From NCBI GenBank assembly GCA_000328365.1, contig KB295343.1, forward strand, positions 124,001-188,000: a stretch of 64,000 nt of DNA. The letters run 5' to 3'. The notes below the pieces were generated by a model. It saw nothing but the letters and a program-made list of their open reading frames with translations. It did no database searches and was not told where the DNA came from. A program made the translations under genes and the position numbers. Origin of the DNA: Capitella teleta. Taxonomy: Eukaryota; Annelida; Polychaeta; Capitellidae. Shown one piece after another: positions 33,976 to 46,976 of the stretch; positions within the stretch are counted from its first letter, which is position 1; every line of letters begins with the position of its first letter.

Positions 33976-36111
33976 TCATAATTTTGCAATCATCAAAAGA
34001 AGTAACGCGCACAATAAGTTGAAATGTAAGCAGCCGACAGAGTTTTTACTCTCTGGGTTACTGATGACCACAGCAGGGGCGACTTCGTCCAGTTTCTGTC
34101 CATTGTCTTTTCCCTGGTCACTCTGAATCCGATAGCCCCCTTGAGCATTTCTGAGTGCATCCTCCGTCCAGCTTTCGTTCAGTTTGTGTGATACACTCAC
34201 AATGTTTTCAACGGCTGCCCGAAACGTCGTCGGCGCCATAGTTGTTGTGGTTGAGAGAACAGGCTTGAAGGTCACCAAGGGGTCAAGCAGCCCGCTCACG
34301 ATGTGGTCTTTGGCGGCAGAGTGGCAGAACTCCAGCTCAAGAAGGTAGAACGAGCTAGAAGCGTCCGGAGAGAACAACCAGCACATGTGAGACTGCTCTT
34401 CTGCATTCACCACATCAGTCACAACAAGGTGGTCACCAAAGTAACCATGACTGCTGGAATCCATGCAGGCGAATTTCTGCTGAGCAGGCATCGAGCTGCA
34501 ATTGGCATACGTTACCTGGAAATAGTTGGAAGAGAGTGAGTTGAGTTCTCCTTGACATGAGAGTTGGTTTCGTTGAACGGCTGTGAACTGTATGTGTCGG
34601 TGAGGAAGCTTACACTTGACATAGGCGTGGTTCTCTTCGTCTGCAACGAACACTTTGAGGTAGTTGCTCCGGAACCTGGAGCCAAGTTTCATGTCATCCT
34701 CTTTGTATTTGAAAGGGTGACAGCTGACGGTCACCCCAGTCGTGCCTTCCCACGGCCAGATCTCACTCTGGCTCAATTTGTACTTGAGCACTGACGGTGA
34801 GTGCTTACTAAATTGAGCACAGGTGTATCTCGGTCGGCAGCCGTTCTCGAAGGTAGTCACGAACATCTGCTCGTACTTGGTGGCGTCATGGGCATACGGC
34901 CGAGAATACCATTGGATGCAGCGGAAACTGGCCAGACCGTCGACGTCCAAGTGTAGATCTCGCAGATTGATGTGGTTGGTGGCATCTGGAAGTTTCTCTT
35001 TCCACTTGCCTTTAAGAGCGGCGGGCAGGGAGCACGTGGTTGGTATTTGTGGTGAGCAAATTCCGCAACGTTTGGCGCAGGTCAGCTGCATGATGGAACC
35101 AGCGTGGATGCAGGGCGAGTTCCAGTAGCTGCACGCTTCGTAGTCATCGACGCACAGGTCGGACAGCGTGCGCGATTCATCCTGAACGACAGCGATGCGC
35201 AGGTAGCGATCGGTGCTCTCAGGAATCTCTTCAGTCTCACAGCGCAAGTCTCTGAAGAGATAGCTCTGGAAGGCGCCGTTGTTGTCAGTGGGGAAACGAA
35301 AACACCAAGCCTGTTCGGACTGGTCACTGCGCAGGATGGAGTAGGTGAAGCGCTCTTTCTGCCAGGTTGCCATGCAGTGGACGCGCTGTTGCTTGTCCAT
35401 CTGAAGGTCTTCGGGTACGCATATGTCGTGTCTAAAGCGGAAGAACATGCCCTCACCGCGCATGCATTCGCTCTCCAGTCGCGTGGACCCTTCGTACGCA
35501 CTGCAAACGTCAAGGTTGCGCATCTTGTCGAATATTTTTGTGCTGAAGCCTCCTTGTAATGGACAGGGGACACTTGCGCTGAAGAAATTTGCCCTGTTTA
35601 TGATCATCCAGGGATTAATGCGCATCCGATTGTCAGAGCATAGCTTAGGGCTCGTGTAAGAGACGAGCTCCGATTCCAGGATTTGCACAACATCGTCGCT
35701 ATGCCGGACAAACTCAATGCACAAATATTTCATGGTCTGTCCGAACAGCCGGGGGTCAGCGACCTCTTGGTCCTGGTGCTCAACCAAGTAGCGACCCTCG
35801 GTCACTTCGATGATGCACTGTCGTGAGAAGGGCATCGGGGCGTCCTTGGCCTTGGAGCCTCCCAACACCGAGGCACGCATGCTGTCGCCATAGAAACCAT
35901 AGGCAACCTCCCAATTGTGCGTCATATGGTGACGGCCGCCTTCCATGAGGTGGGTGCGCCAGTCACGCTTGCTGCCACTGCGAGTGTCCGACTGCATGAA
36001 ATCGGGGAATTTGCATTCGAATCCAGCGTCGCTTGGATTTGCCCAGGTGAGCAGAAAACAGGCGAAGACAATCGTGGTGAGGGCCATGGTCGTCGGCTCA
36101 CTGCCAATCAT
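33976..36111 (-). CDS. Secreted, probably GPI-anchored DUF7042-7045-type cysteine-rich protein
   Basis: One coding exon. The open frame begins at 36165, but an acceptor (GTTCTTAG|A) at 36119 makes Met at 36111 the likely start (711 aa); a second Met at 36087 gives 703 aa. After it comes a signal peptide (MALTTIVFACFLLTWANPSDA). The body has many paired cysteines in repeated blocks of the type C.FP (CKFPDF, CWLFSP), RY L and C-E/D that characterise the DUF7042/7043/7044/7045 family of uncharacterised animal surface proteins. A ShKT-like six-Cys block (CVDDYEACSYWNSPC...TCAKRCGIC) lies at about residues 338-370 of the long frame. A Thr/Ser-rich stalk (STTTTMAPTT) precedes a C-terminal hydrophobic tail (LLCALLLLMIAKL) with no basic end, typical of GPI addition. 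Function is unknown. It is unusual here in having no intron in 2.1 kb of coding sequence. Confidence 0.8.
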   Translation of the reverse strand: MIGSEPTTMALTTIVFACFLLTWANPSDAGFECKFPDFMQSDTRSGSKRDWRTHLMEGGRHHMTHNWEVAYGFYGDSMRASVLGGSKAKDAPMPFSRQCIIEVTEGRYLVEHQDQEVADPRLFGQTMKYLCIEFVRHSDDVVQILESELVSYTSPKLCSDNRMRINPWMIINRANFFSASVPCPLQGGFSTKIFDKMRNLDVCSAYEGSTRLESECMRGEGMFFRFRHDICVPEDLQMDKQQRVHCMATWQKERFTYSILRSDQSEQAWCFRFPTDNNGAFQSYLFRDLRCETEEIPESTDRYLRIAVVQDESRTLSDLCVDDYEACSYWNSPCIHAGSIMQLTCAKRCGICSPQIPTTCSLPAALKGKWKEKLPDATNHINLRDLHLDVDGLASFRCIQWYSRPYAHDATKYEQMFVTTFENGCRPRYTCAQFSKHSPSVLKYKLSQSEIWPWEGTTGVTVSCHPFKYKEDDMKLGSRFRSNYLKVFVADEENHAYVKCKLPHRHIQFTAVQRNQLSCQGELNSLSSNYFQVTYANCSSMPAQQKFACMDSSSHGYFGDHLVVTDVVNAEEQSHMCWLFSPDASSSFYLLELEFCHSAAKDHIVSGLLDPLVTFKPVLSTTTTMAPTTFRAAVENIVSVSHKLNESWTEDALRNAQGGYRIQSDQGKDNGQKLDEVAPAVVISNPESKNSVGCLHFNLLCALLLLMIAKL

Positions 36112-36118
36112 CGCTTCT

Positions 36119-39100
36119 CTAAGAACACAATCGGACGGCAGCACTGTCAGAAGAAAGGAAACCAATCAATATTGCATTACACATGGCGATCACGCGAGTG
36201 TTTATGGCCGTTCGTTCTGAAACACAAGAAAGTGAACGCAAATCAAGAGTTGGTGTCGAAACCCTTGACGCGAGCAATTTACTCGTCAGTCGGCAAGTTC
36301 AATGGCTCATCGGTCGGGTATCATTGGAGCCACGTGTTAAGACAAAATGCACAGCAGACCGCTGGGCACAGCATGCGGTGTTGGTACCTGGAGAGTTTTA
36401 ACGAATCGCAAGCGTTCACATGGCAACGTGCAGCCAGAGAAAGCTAATTGCAGCAAACGAGATCAAGAAGTGGCGCAATGTAGCCGCCAATGCATCATCA
36501 CCTGGCCATGCCGACCACGCGGTCTAAGTAAGATCACCTGCGATAACTGAGATGCAGGCGGCCTGCCAGATGCCAGAGCATCGCTGCAATCCGACCCCGC
36601 AAAACCCGGATTGGAGAAATGGAGCCCTATGCCCAGTAAATGCGTCATTAGTAAGCGCGGGCATCCGTCACCAGTGTCGGCGCCATGCCTTCATGGCCTT
36701 CGCACATAAACCAGGATCAGTGCCGCAAGTGGACCGATCCGGATGAATTTTTTCAAAGCGAATCTTCCATTGATTTGCCATCGACCCTCAGGGCTCACGT
36801 GCTGATCATCTCACTCAAAGAACTGCATGGGTTTCCACTATAAATTGCGTATTTATTGCCCTCAAGCCTTCATCGAAACGCGCCCCTCCGCCCTTCAAAT
36901 TGCATTTTTCTCGATATAACACCCCGGAGCCGTTAGCAATTTCCTGCTTGCATTGATCGGGAATCAATCACCAATGTTCGATCTCACGACTTCTCCTAAT
37001 CACCTATTCATCTCTGTGCAGTAAAATGTGTTGCAAAGGAAATCATTGATAGGGGATCAAGGGGGGGCGCGCGCCATAACAAAGCTGATTGCTTCCTGTG
37101 CGCTTTTAATCAAAGTTTCCAAATAGAGTCCCTGGTTTGTGCAAAGATCGAAACATGCGGAAATATGGGCAATTGGGAGAACTGTTCAATGGAAGGACAA
37201 ATCAACTTACTCTAGAAGAATGATGCCTCGACAATGAAATGGATTTAACGGAATCTCCGGGACATCGATTTTTTTTTTTTTTTTTTTTGGTTCGATCGAA
37301 TTCATGCGACAGAAGAAACGATAAACAAGGCTAAACTAGGAGTTGTTGTTTTAGGGTGACAGGTAATGTGCTGAGAGTATGGAACCTGAGACGAGATGAA
37401 CAAAACAGGGAAGAACTGTCGTGAAAACTTAGAAAACATTACCATCATGCCCAGGAACAAGCAGAGTTTTAATGCTCACTTCAACCCTCTCCAAAAAAAA
37501 CTCCAACCCCATAATGGAATCGAGCAAGACCAAGGTTACTATTGAGATTAAGGGAAAAATACACAGCACGACTTGAAATAATATAAAAACGCAAAAATAA
37601 TAATAATAAAAAGTTAAACAATCAACCTAGACCTAAAGGACACCACAAAAACACTAATCTTCAAAATATAATATTTATCATAGCAAACTTAAATATCGTA
37701 GAATAGTTTAGAATATACATATATCAAAATAAAAGTTAAATCGAAAGAGATGACCAGAATATTATCTCAGTACCTGTTAGCGGACATTCCTAGATTTTTC
37801 TAACTCCATAAACACCTCCGTGCAACCAATCTGGTCGCGGTGATTCTTCGCAGTGCTAAGCAGGCGTTAGTTCCGCCTGCAATGGGCACACTCTCGCTGC
37901 CTGCCTTGCCTTTTAGACCAACGGCAGCAGCCTCTGCGGCAGAAGGGCGAGCATTGGCGGTCACAGAAAAGCAGCTGCTGAGTGGAGCATGCAACGATTG
38001 CCTCATCGCCTGGCACTCGGAGGGAAAAGGGGCCGTGGACTATGGGCACTGTAGGGTCAGCAGGGGAAGAGACCAAGTCTCCATAAAACAGCTTTGAGTA
38101 TACTAATGGCAGTCATGCCATGCATTTTGAATGAATAGAAAGCCAATTGCTGAGACACGGTTTGTGGTCTGGACATCGAGCTGAAGTGCAGCAATGAGAA
38201 TTGCCACTCAGATGTGCACCCAGGCACGAATCAGAAGAGAAATCATCGCCCGTCCATCAGAATCCGGGTTTCGCATAATATTATCTGATGTCTCCATTCA
38301 GCTGAGTGACAACAGGGTAATATTGATATCAATACATGTAATGGCATTCAACTTTAGTCTAATTACATGAAAAGCCCACCAATCTCATGTGTGGAGAATC
38401 CCGGCTGACTTATACAGCAAAATCCGTTACCTAGGCTATATGTTGGAGTGGTCCTAAAGTATATCATGAATCAGATGAAGGGGTGGGGGGCGTACGATCC
38501 CAGTGCATGCCATTGCGGGTGCATTAATTTCCCGTGGGACGTTGAATGAAGCCGCGTTACGTGGCACTAACGTCATCATAGGAATATCAGCTAATACATT
38601 TATTGTGACCTATTACAGCATAATAGCTACGCAGATGCAACAAGTAAAAACAAAAGTCACTTCTAGGGGCTGAACACCATGCCTGGAATCTCGCCCTGGA
38701 CGCCGCAATGCGCAATGACCATGACAGGTCCAGGAAAATGACCATAAGCAAAGGTCAAGGGAGAGGTCTCCTTAGTATTGGATGAAGTAAATGAATAATA
38801 AATGATGACCACTCGCAGAATTGAATCAACGATAAAGCCTTTACCACTAAGCTAATTTACCAGCTTTGAAAGGCGACAAATCGACCAATGACCAGAAAAA
38901 AAAAAAAAAAAAAAACAACAACAACAACAAAAACACTAAAATGAATGTTCTGGACATAATCATCATAATGTACCATTGTGACCTCTTTGATTGAATGTTA
39001 ACCGCAGAAAAATCAACCCGTTCTGAAGCAGGTGTCTGTGCATAACTCAAGTCACATACAGCACGCTACGCAAAATAATAAAAGTCCCAAAGACAAACAA

Positions 39101-42100
39101 TTCTCCGCGTGTCTGTTTCGGGCCGAATATCTCTTCTCGATGCTTGGACATGAAAGTCGATTGGATGCTTTATAGTATTCAAATTGAGCGAGCTCATTGA
39201 ATGAATTTCTCATTTGAGTAATTAATACAGCATCTGGATCAATTATGGGGGGAGGGTGGAGGCACGCAGTCTGTTGTTTTAGACGCACGTCTTTCTCAGC
39301 GGGAGGATCGTTGATGAGGCATTGATTGGGCTGAAATGCATTGTGGGACATCTTAACGTGAGGCATTCAAATGAGCTTCGTGAGTGCGGCGCAGGCACAG
39401 ACAGGCAGCAGAGCAGAAGGAAACGTCGATTGTATCTTTAGACTCACTCAGATCTTCCATTGTTTCAAAGCTTAATTAATTGTGTGTTATTATTGGCCAG
39501 ATTCCAGATTATTGGCATCACCTACCTAGTGCTGATATGGATTTAAAAAAATTGTCAATTGGGCATTAAAAAAAAAAAAATGAAGAGAAATAAGTCCTTG
39601 TGATGTTTGCAATAAAAATACAGAAGTACGAGTTCACTGTAAGCAACTCGTGGAAGCAGTGAATTGTGCGAGCGAATCTGCGCGCAATCCCCAAACACAG
39701 ATAAAGCAGCACCGACAATTTTCGCAGCCGGCTTTTGATGCCTCTGAAGAGGCTCATAAATTAGCCCCATCTGCACCAGCGCCTATGGTAGAAGGAGGCT
39801 GAACACTGCGGTCATCACAGGCAGTCACCGGCCGCAGAGGCGCCGTCTGTAGTCCCTGAAGCGAGACAGCCAAGAAACCGAGCGCATCGGGGAGGACAGA
39901 GTAATGACTCTCTTCAGCGTACTTTTTCTAGTGGATTATGAACAGCAAAGCTTATCCAACGGGAACCTTTGAAGAATGGGTTGTTGGCGCTTATTGGCTG
40001 TGTGGTTTACGGGCATCTCACAAAGGGGTCAATCATGTGAAATTATCGTAAAGGCAGCAGATGTTCTCTTCTCGTGTTCCAAGTCTTTGAGGAAGCAATG
40101 CGACTGACCAGGGAATTTATGGCTCATTTCCCCCGAAGGGTACGATCCCCCTCCGCGGAAGGGGCTCGGTACCAAAGGGTGCATTGGGAGGGGGTTGCGA
40201 AGCAGCTGTTGCAAGTCCTTTCGAGATGGCTGCACATCAAATGACTTCAAAGAATGATTGGAATATCTAATGTATAGCCCGATAGCCCAGCTAAGCAGAT
40301 TGGTGTCTCCGCTATAGTCACAAGTGGGCTTTGTATAGCTAAACATGTCCAACCCATTAATAACAGGCAATTGTTTTAACCCGTTCTAAGCGTCGGAGCT
40401 TTGCCCTTCTGAATGCGCGCCCATTTCCTGGGGCCTTGTTTGCTTCTTTTTGTTTGGTCATCAGGCGTCCGAGTGCTGAGACTGATGAATGCGAAGCGGA
40501 CGGCCGGGGTGTGGTCAGCTTAATTGGAGCACTGCTGGACACCACGTCCTCTGGAGAGCATTGGACCTTGGAGGCGGATTTCTGTCGATTGCATTTTGAA
40601 TGCACAACTCCACGTGTGCTTATTTCGACGAGTGAATGAAAATACATGACTTTCATTGCTATAAGCACTCAAATGAAAATGCATCAGCATATGCAGGTAT
40701 CAATTAATAGACCTTTGATCAGTGCATTAAGTTCAAACAGAAGCCAGGCCTCAAGCAAAATAAATCTAAGCAACGCTGCTGTGAGAAGCTAGGCCTCCAT
40801 ACTTTCTGAAACAGGAAGGGTTCACATCCTGGCCAGCAAAGTGCCTGTAGGTCTTCCCAACCTAGCTCCCACCGTCAATTTAGTGGCGTGGTCTCCCGTG
40901 TCCAGAGGCATTAGCGTCGACGGCTGCTTTAAGAGCTCATAGACCGTGGATGTTGCTCTTCTAAAGCATACAAAGTGGGGTTCGTTGGCCAGTTCTTTAT
41001 TCATGCTAGTGTCATTGTAAACCTCACAAAAAGTGGCTGGGGGCAGTGTGAGAGTGAAGGGAGTTGCAGGCACGGTTGCCACTCCACGCGAGAAACGACC
41101 TTGGCCAAAAGTGCCAAATGCATAATTAAAGAGCTCTTTGAGACCGAATGGCCGTTTTCACCTTCATTTAATTTTAAATCGCAGACAAAAAAAGTGTGAA
41201 TTGCTGTCACAGGAACAGAGATCGATGCCATATGAAACGCCGAGGAATTCGTTCGAACCTTCAAACCATGGTCACCATGGCAACCATCAAATGGAATTAA
41301 ATATGCGGCCGTGGGGTGAAAATGGAGCGAAGCTGAGAGGTCATAAGGAAGAACAGGGACGCTACTTTATGCGGTGATAATCACACGCGTTTCTGCTTAC
41401 GTGCATTAAGATTGCACTATCTAAAGGTCATCAACCGCTCCTTAAGAGCATCGTGCAACAACGGCACAAGGGGGTTAGGTATAAAACCCCAGATAGTGGA
41501 TTATCCCTCTTCACCTGAGCGCTATTAATTCAATAACACAATTCTGCATGATTGAGTTTCACCTGCAGCAGTATACACCGCATGCAGTCTTGATTGCCAT
41601 TTACCAGAGCCATCTGGCGTTGGCTTGGTGTGCGACCCTTGTCATTAAGATGCACTGTCTTGACCTCTGCAATTAGTCACGTGGCCCACTGACCAATTGA
41701 TGGAAAGCTAACGTGGAAGTCGTACGTGTTGTTCAGATCTCAGCCGCGCGGAGGAATCTCAGAGCAGATGGTGAACACTCTTGTATTCCACCATGGATGG
41801 TGTTACAAGAGACAACGGCCCTCTTGCGTCCATTACACTTGCTTTATTTCTCCCCCCATTTGTTCCAACAACAGCCAGAGTGTTCACTGGCAGCGACCAG
41901 CAGATTTCCCCCAATATAGAAGAACAACCATCTATTTCACTATTTGCATTGATGACGTAACAGGCTTTCCTTGATTCGTTTCCCCCGGGGATCCAGCAAC
42001 ACTGAGTATTCATAATGGTGAATATCTCTGGTCATTGGTGGAGCATTCGCTTACTTTGACACTTGAAACCAGGCGTGGTAGCGGGTGGATTGACGGACTC

Positions 42101-42280
42101 ATGACTGATTACTTGATATCTGAACCCGTCGCTCGTGCTCGTTAAAACAATGAAGTGGCGTCTTGATCACGGGAGACCTGCACGTGACCCACAAATGCAG
42201 ATAAGTGTGGATGTCACACGCTGATTTCTATACAAAACAATCATCTGGCTGCATTGAGATCCTCTCTGCAAAACGTGAAC
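36119..42280. other. Intergenic region upstream of the DUF7042-type gene
   Basis: About 6 kb with scattered short open frames on both strands, none with a motif that I can name. It includes a GC-richer patch at 37.8-38.1 kb, open on both strands without recognisable domains, and A/T homopolymers near 37.27, 38.9 and 39.57 kb. Confidence 0.5.
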
Positions 42281-42299
42281 TCAGTGTTCTAGCTCGATT

Positions 42300-42685
42300 T
42301 GCTCTCCAGTTTCCTGTGGCAAGCAGTAAGAAATATCGTATACGTGTATATAATTATGTGTACAGGCGATGTATACGAACAGCAATTCGTGTTCAAGGAA
42401 TACAGATAGTTCATCTGCACTCCAATCATTCCTAATTAAAAAGCTATCATCTCTTATACGAATCAGGTCTCTGATTACTCCACCTAACTGCAAAGTTGCA
42501 TCATCAATATTATAATGCTTTCGTGAAACATGAAGAAGATCAATATCGAGAATCCGATGCTTCGGTATCCCGAGCTTATTGGACAAAAAAAGGAGAAATA
42601 TTTGAACAAAAAATAGAGGAACTTCCTGATAATGCAGAATAAAGACATGCAGGAGTATGTGTGTTTGAACTCCCAATTATATTAC

Positions 42686-42716
<31 letters not shown>

Positions 42717-42936
42717 CAGAAAGCTAAAATATTTGATTCGAAAATAAAATATCATAACAAATGACGTTAATCATGTTACAATGAGTTCGTCGAGGCAAGT
42801 TCAAAGGGCAGCGAAGGCACTTTCGCCAGCACAAGTGAATTGCCTCGACGTTTGCACTATTTAAAGACCACAACTTGGAGCCATACAGCGGCGTGCAATA
42901 TGATTTAAATAATCGATATATAACATCAATGTCCAC
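42300..42936 (-). mobile_element. LINE ORF2 C-terminal fragment (CR1/L2-like), decayed
   Basis: On the minus strand the frame at 42936-42724 reads YRLFKSYCTPLYGSKLWSL, then CWRKCLRCPLNLPRRTHC. This is the typical post-RT C-terminal motif (..F.SYC...YG..LW.L....V...WRK..R...LP.RTHC) of CR1/L2/Jockey-like LINEs. After a poly-T interruption (poly-A on + at 42682-42713), later pieces such as LIRNDWSADELSV fit the last part of the same domain. Frame breaks show an old, inactive copy; the RT core is absent. Confidence 0.7.
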
Positions 42937-43554
42937 ACAAGGAATTAAGGTACAGAGAGAGTTACATAATATTTGCAGGCGAAGAGAAGGAAATACGAAA
43001 GTGAAACAAAAACAATGTCACACATAGAAGACTTTTAGAGCGAGGTTCAGTTTAACTTATAGCATATTAACATGTTCATACACTAAATAAACAAAATGCA
43101 CAATTATGTATATGCAATGTAATCACAGACGGAAATGATTTATGAATATTATAGTTCCCATTGTAATATGCAGATGGCAGCATCCCCTTTAAGCAGGTGC
43201 GCAGGGGTAATCCCGATTTGATGAGACATTACGTCGCATCAATTGCGAGGCTTCAAACAGTTTCATAAACGCATCCATCGCAAGGATATCATTATCCGCC
43301 AATCACCTTTTTTTTTGCGAGAAGCGAAACGTAATCTTCCAATGCTCTGGAATTATGCTTAGAGAGATTCATGTTCTTGCACCTGGGAGCAAGGCAATGG
43401 TAATTGTGATTTTACGGTTCCACCAACCCTGCTTATACTATCATATATAGAAGTAACATGCAGCGTCCGACCAATTGGGAAGCAATGCAGACTGTGCAGC
43501 TAGCGTCAGCGCGACAATTTATAATTATAACGAGTAAAATCCACTATTAACGCC

Positions 43555-43615
43555 CTGTAGGTCGACCGGGCCTCGAACTCGGGACATCGACTCTTCCAGT
43601 CGACATAGAATTGAA
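43555..43615 (-). repeat. Weak tRNA-like arm pair
   Basis: On the minus strand a hairpin TCGAC-TGGAAGA-GTCGA is followed by CCGAGTTCGAGGCCCGG, resembling an anticodon arm and T arm. Position 33 is not U and no acceptor stem is evident, so this is at best a degenerate SINE or pseudo-tRNA. Confidence 0.2.
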
Positions 43616-44576
43616 TTGGATCGCATTAATTAATCTATTTGGCAATGTAATCACAGTGATTTGAATTTATGATGGCATGGGAGAATGCCAATGGCATACA
43701 GATTATCTCTTTATAAATTCAACATTTGGAAAACTAGTTACGTACACTCGGTTGAGGGATTACCGAGAAGAAGAAAAAACTAACAAACTAATCGATAATG
43801 TAGATTCTTTTTATACAAAAAAAAAAAAAAAAACCAAAAAAAAAAAAACAACAAGTAATCAATTTTCCACTATGACTCTTAAAGGGAGGGAGAACTGGTT
43901 AAAAATGGACTTTGAGTCGTTATTTGATGCACCAAAAATGATTCCTATGCCTGGCCCACACAAGGAATATCATCCCTAACGATTTCGCGGGAGATATATT
44001 GCTAATTAGGCGTGACGTCAGGAGCTGTGATGAAACACCGAGTTCCCCATCTTTTACAATGGGCCTCGTCATATCAGCGTGTCCTGCGACTAAACCCCTG
44101 GATATTTTTTTATTTTATTTTCGGAAATAGATAGAATAATCATTTTGCCACCAGTCAGGCGCGAAAAAAAAAATATTTTTCGCTATTTTTCTTATTTTAA
44201 CAAGCGATTTTCTAGGACCCCTACCATGTTTCTCATCCTGAAACAGTAAAAAGGTCAGCCAGAGTGCACCACGCATGCGCTTTCGTTTCGTAAACAACAA
44301 AGATGTCCTTTTATGGCGAAGATGATCTGCTCTGATTGGTTGAAATCGATAGCTTCACGAGGGGAACGGGACCAATCACGGCAAGCCTTCAGCTGACGTT
44401 TGCCTCCTATGCCTTTTGCGTCTTCATAAATTTCATATGCCTAAAAAAGTCGAGTCGTCCCAGTCTACCGCGGGTCCGAAGTTGGACGTGTTGACCTTTT
44501 GAGATTCTATTAGCTTCTTCGGAAACAACCGAGCAGAAAACTTTTGTATTTTGAAATCATCACCAATGATTCGCTG

Positions 44577-45171
44577 CACAGTGCTTGTTGATAGCCTAGT
44601 CAGATCACACAGTGCTTGCTGATAACCTAGTCAGATCACACAGTGCTTGTTGATAGCCTAGTCAGATCACACAGTGCTTGTTGATAGCCTAGTCAGATCA
44701 CACAGTGCTTGTTGATAGCCTAGTCAGATCACACAGTGCTTGTTGATAGCCTAGTCAGATCACACAGTGCTTGCTGATAACCTAGTCAGATCACACAGTG
44801 CTTGTTGATAGCCTAGTCAGATCACACAGTGCTTGTTGATAGCCTAGTCAGATCACACAGTGCTTGTTGATAGCCTAGTCAGATCACACAGTGCTTGCTG
44901 ATAACCTAGTCAGATCACACAGTGCTTGTTGATAGCCTAGTCAGATCACACAGTGCTTGTTGATAGCCTAGTCAGATCACACAGTGCTTGTTGATAGCCT
45001 AGTCAGATCACACAGTGCTTGTTGATAGCCTAGTCAGATCACACAGTGCTTGTTGATAGCCTAGTCAGATCACACAGTGCTTGTTGATAGCCTAGTCAGA
45101 TCACACAGTGCTTGTTGATAGCCTAGTCAGATCACACAGTGCTTGTTGATAGCCTAGTCAGATCACACAGT
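44577..45171 (+). repeat. 31-bp tandem satellite, about 19 copies
   Basis: The unit begins CACAGTGCTTGTTGATAGCC and ends TAGTCAGATCA (31 bp). Copies are nearly identical. A two-base variant unit (GCTTGCTGATAACC) occurs at about copies 2, 7 and 11; all later copies are the main type. The array begins and ends inside a unit, with flanking unique sequence. Such homogeneity means recent expansion. Confidence 0.95.
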
Positions 45172-46976
45172 TCAATTAGCGAGATTCGTTTGTATTCTCA
45201 GATCAATCATTCGAGTTCCCTGCTTGGGTAGTTGTATTGACTGTCACAGACCGTCCAGCATGGTGGTCATCTTCTCCGTATCTCTCTTCCTAGTTATATG
45301 GCCACTACCCATCATTTGGTCATTGCATCAGATGGGGCATATCATCCATAAACTTCTCTCATAATTTGGATGATTTCCTTGCAGTTTTTGCAACTCAGCA
45401 CAAGGAAACTAATGACGGAACGATACTGGATCGTCTTCATTTTTCTCAAAGAAACTGAGAATGATGTGGGTAGGTCTGTACGAGACCAAATCCGGAAAAA
45501 AAAAAGTGCTAAATCATTATGATAATTTTACAGGAAACATATATTGGTTGCCAGGCAACATGTGCAAAAGCACAAGAAAATAAGAGAACTATTTCCCCTC
45601 GAGGCTCATCACTTCTGGGCCCTCCCTCGTGCATGTGATTCTAGTGCATGTGCATGCATGTTATGTTCCTTATGAATTTGGATCGAAGCGAAGAAGTTTC
45701 TAGATGTCGGCCCTCCGGTGATCCACGCCCTCCGTTTACTACGCAAAATATTAAAATCCAAAACACGTAAATCCTAAAGCTACAAGAAGCGCAACTCTTT
45801 GTTCTCGTGGAGTAAGGATTTCATGTAGGCCTTATGTACGGGAAATGAATGGACATTTGATTTATATAATATCCCGCTCCGCGATCTTTTACTTGACGAT
45901 GGGTTACAACCGAGCCGAACGAACTGCATCGCACGTGTTAGACCACACTAGTAAGGCAGATATTTTTATATAATTGTTTCAGTTTTTCCCTCGCTTGTAC
46001 CCGGGACGGACTACGTACGTGCACATGCCTGGATCGAGCCACCGATAGAGCGACCGGTGATGTTGAACAATCATTTCTGCATGCCCACAGAAGTGTACAC
46101 CCCTAATATTATTGTGAACATAATTGCACAGTCAGACGTGTACATATTACATAATCATAAATTTATAATTAGTAAACCTGCATTTCGCATATGTTATATT
46201 TCGGGTTCGTGACATATTCGTGAGCTCGCATGTTAATCAGGGATTTTGTTTGTGAGATAATGTTCCTGACATCTGCCGATGATTCGATGTCGTATTTTTA
46301 TGATGATCACAGGGCATCTTTACCGGGCTCCGCCGTTCAAATTGCTTCTATTATTCCAGGCACGCTCTCTCGAAATAAACCCACGATGTATATATGCACG
46401 TAGCATATATATTGCCCTCTCTTCTAGACGTCACTCAATGATTTCCTTTCAGATCTTCATGATCGAGTACTCCTTTTGTCCCATTGTTTAAGACACGGTC
46501 TTAATTATATTTATAGTCCCATAGCAGCATCAATATACATGATTCTTAGAATTGAAGAAACCTATAAGAAAATGTAACCAGTTAATTCTGGTATACGTGC
46601 ACTATGGCTAATGCACAATGAACTATAGCAGATATTGAACAACAACAAAAAACGCGCCCTTCCTCAGACTCGGCTAAATTCGTGCTTCGGGGAAATGAGT
46701 AGTTTTGTAGAACATGTCGCGCATGAACGTTAATTTCGTCTGAATTTCCCATTTAAAAGCTATCAGGGTATCTGCCATTACCCAGATTTGCCGCAGTTTT
46801 AAGCCTTCGAGCCATTCATTTTCCAACCCGTGTTTTTGGAACTGAAGTTAATTGAGATCACAACGGGTCGCAATTGATGTAAACGATAACGCACTGAAAA
46901 TGAAAAGGAGATTCAGAATTCATAACGTTACAATTGCGTTATGTATCGACGCATATTCCTTGATGTGGATGAAAGG
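45172..46976. other. Intergenic stretch, nothing recognised
   Basis: AT-rich sequence between the satellite and the hAT-like MITE. No gene, RNA or repeat identified beyond short homopolymers. Confidence 0.5.

Noticed and set aside
35082-35573. Long open frames in other phases inside the DUF7042-type gene
   Set aside because: These are shadows of the real minus-strand coding sequence, which has the signal peptide, paired cysteines and GPI-type tail.
37800-38100. GC-richer patch open on both strands
   Set aside because: No domain or splice-bounded exon could be recognised; open frames on both strands are expected from composition.
44577-45171. CRISPR array
   Set aside because: The repeat is a head-to-tail 31-bp unit with no spacers, in animal DNA.
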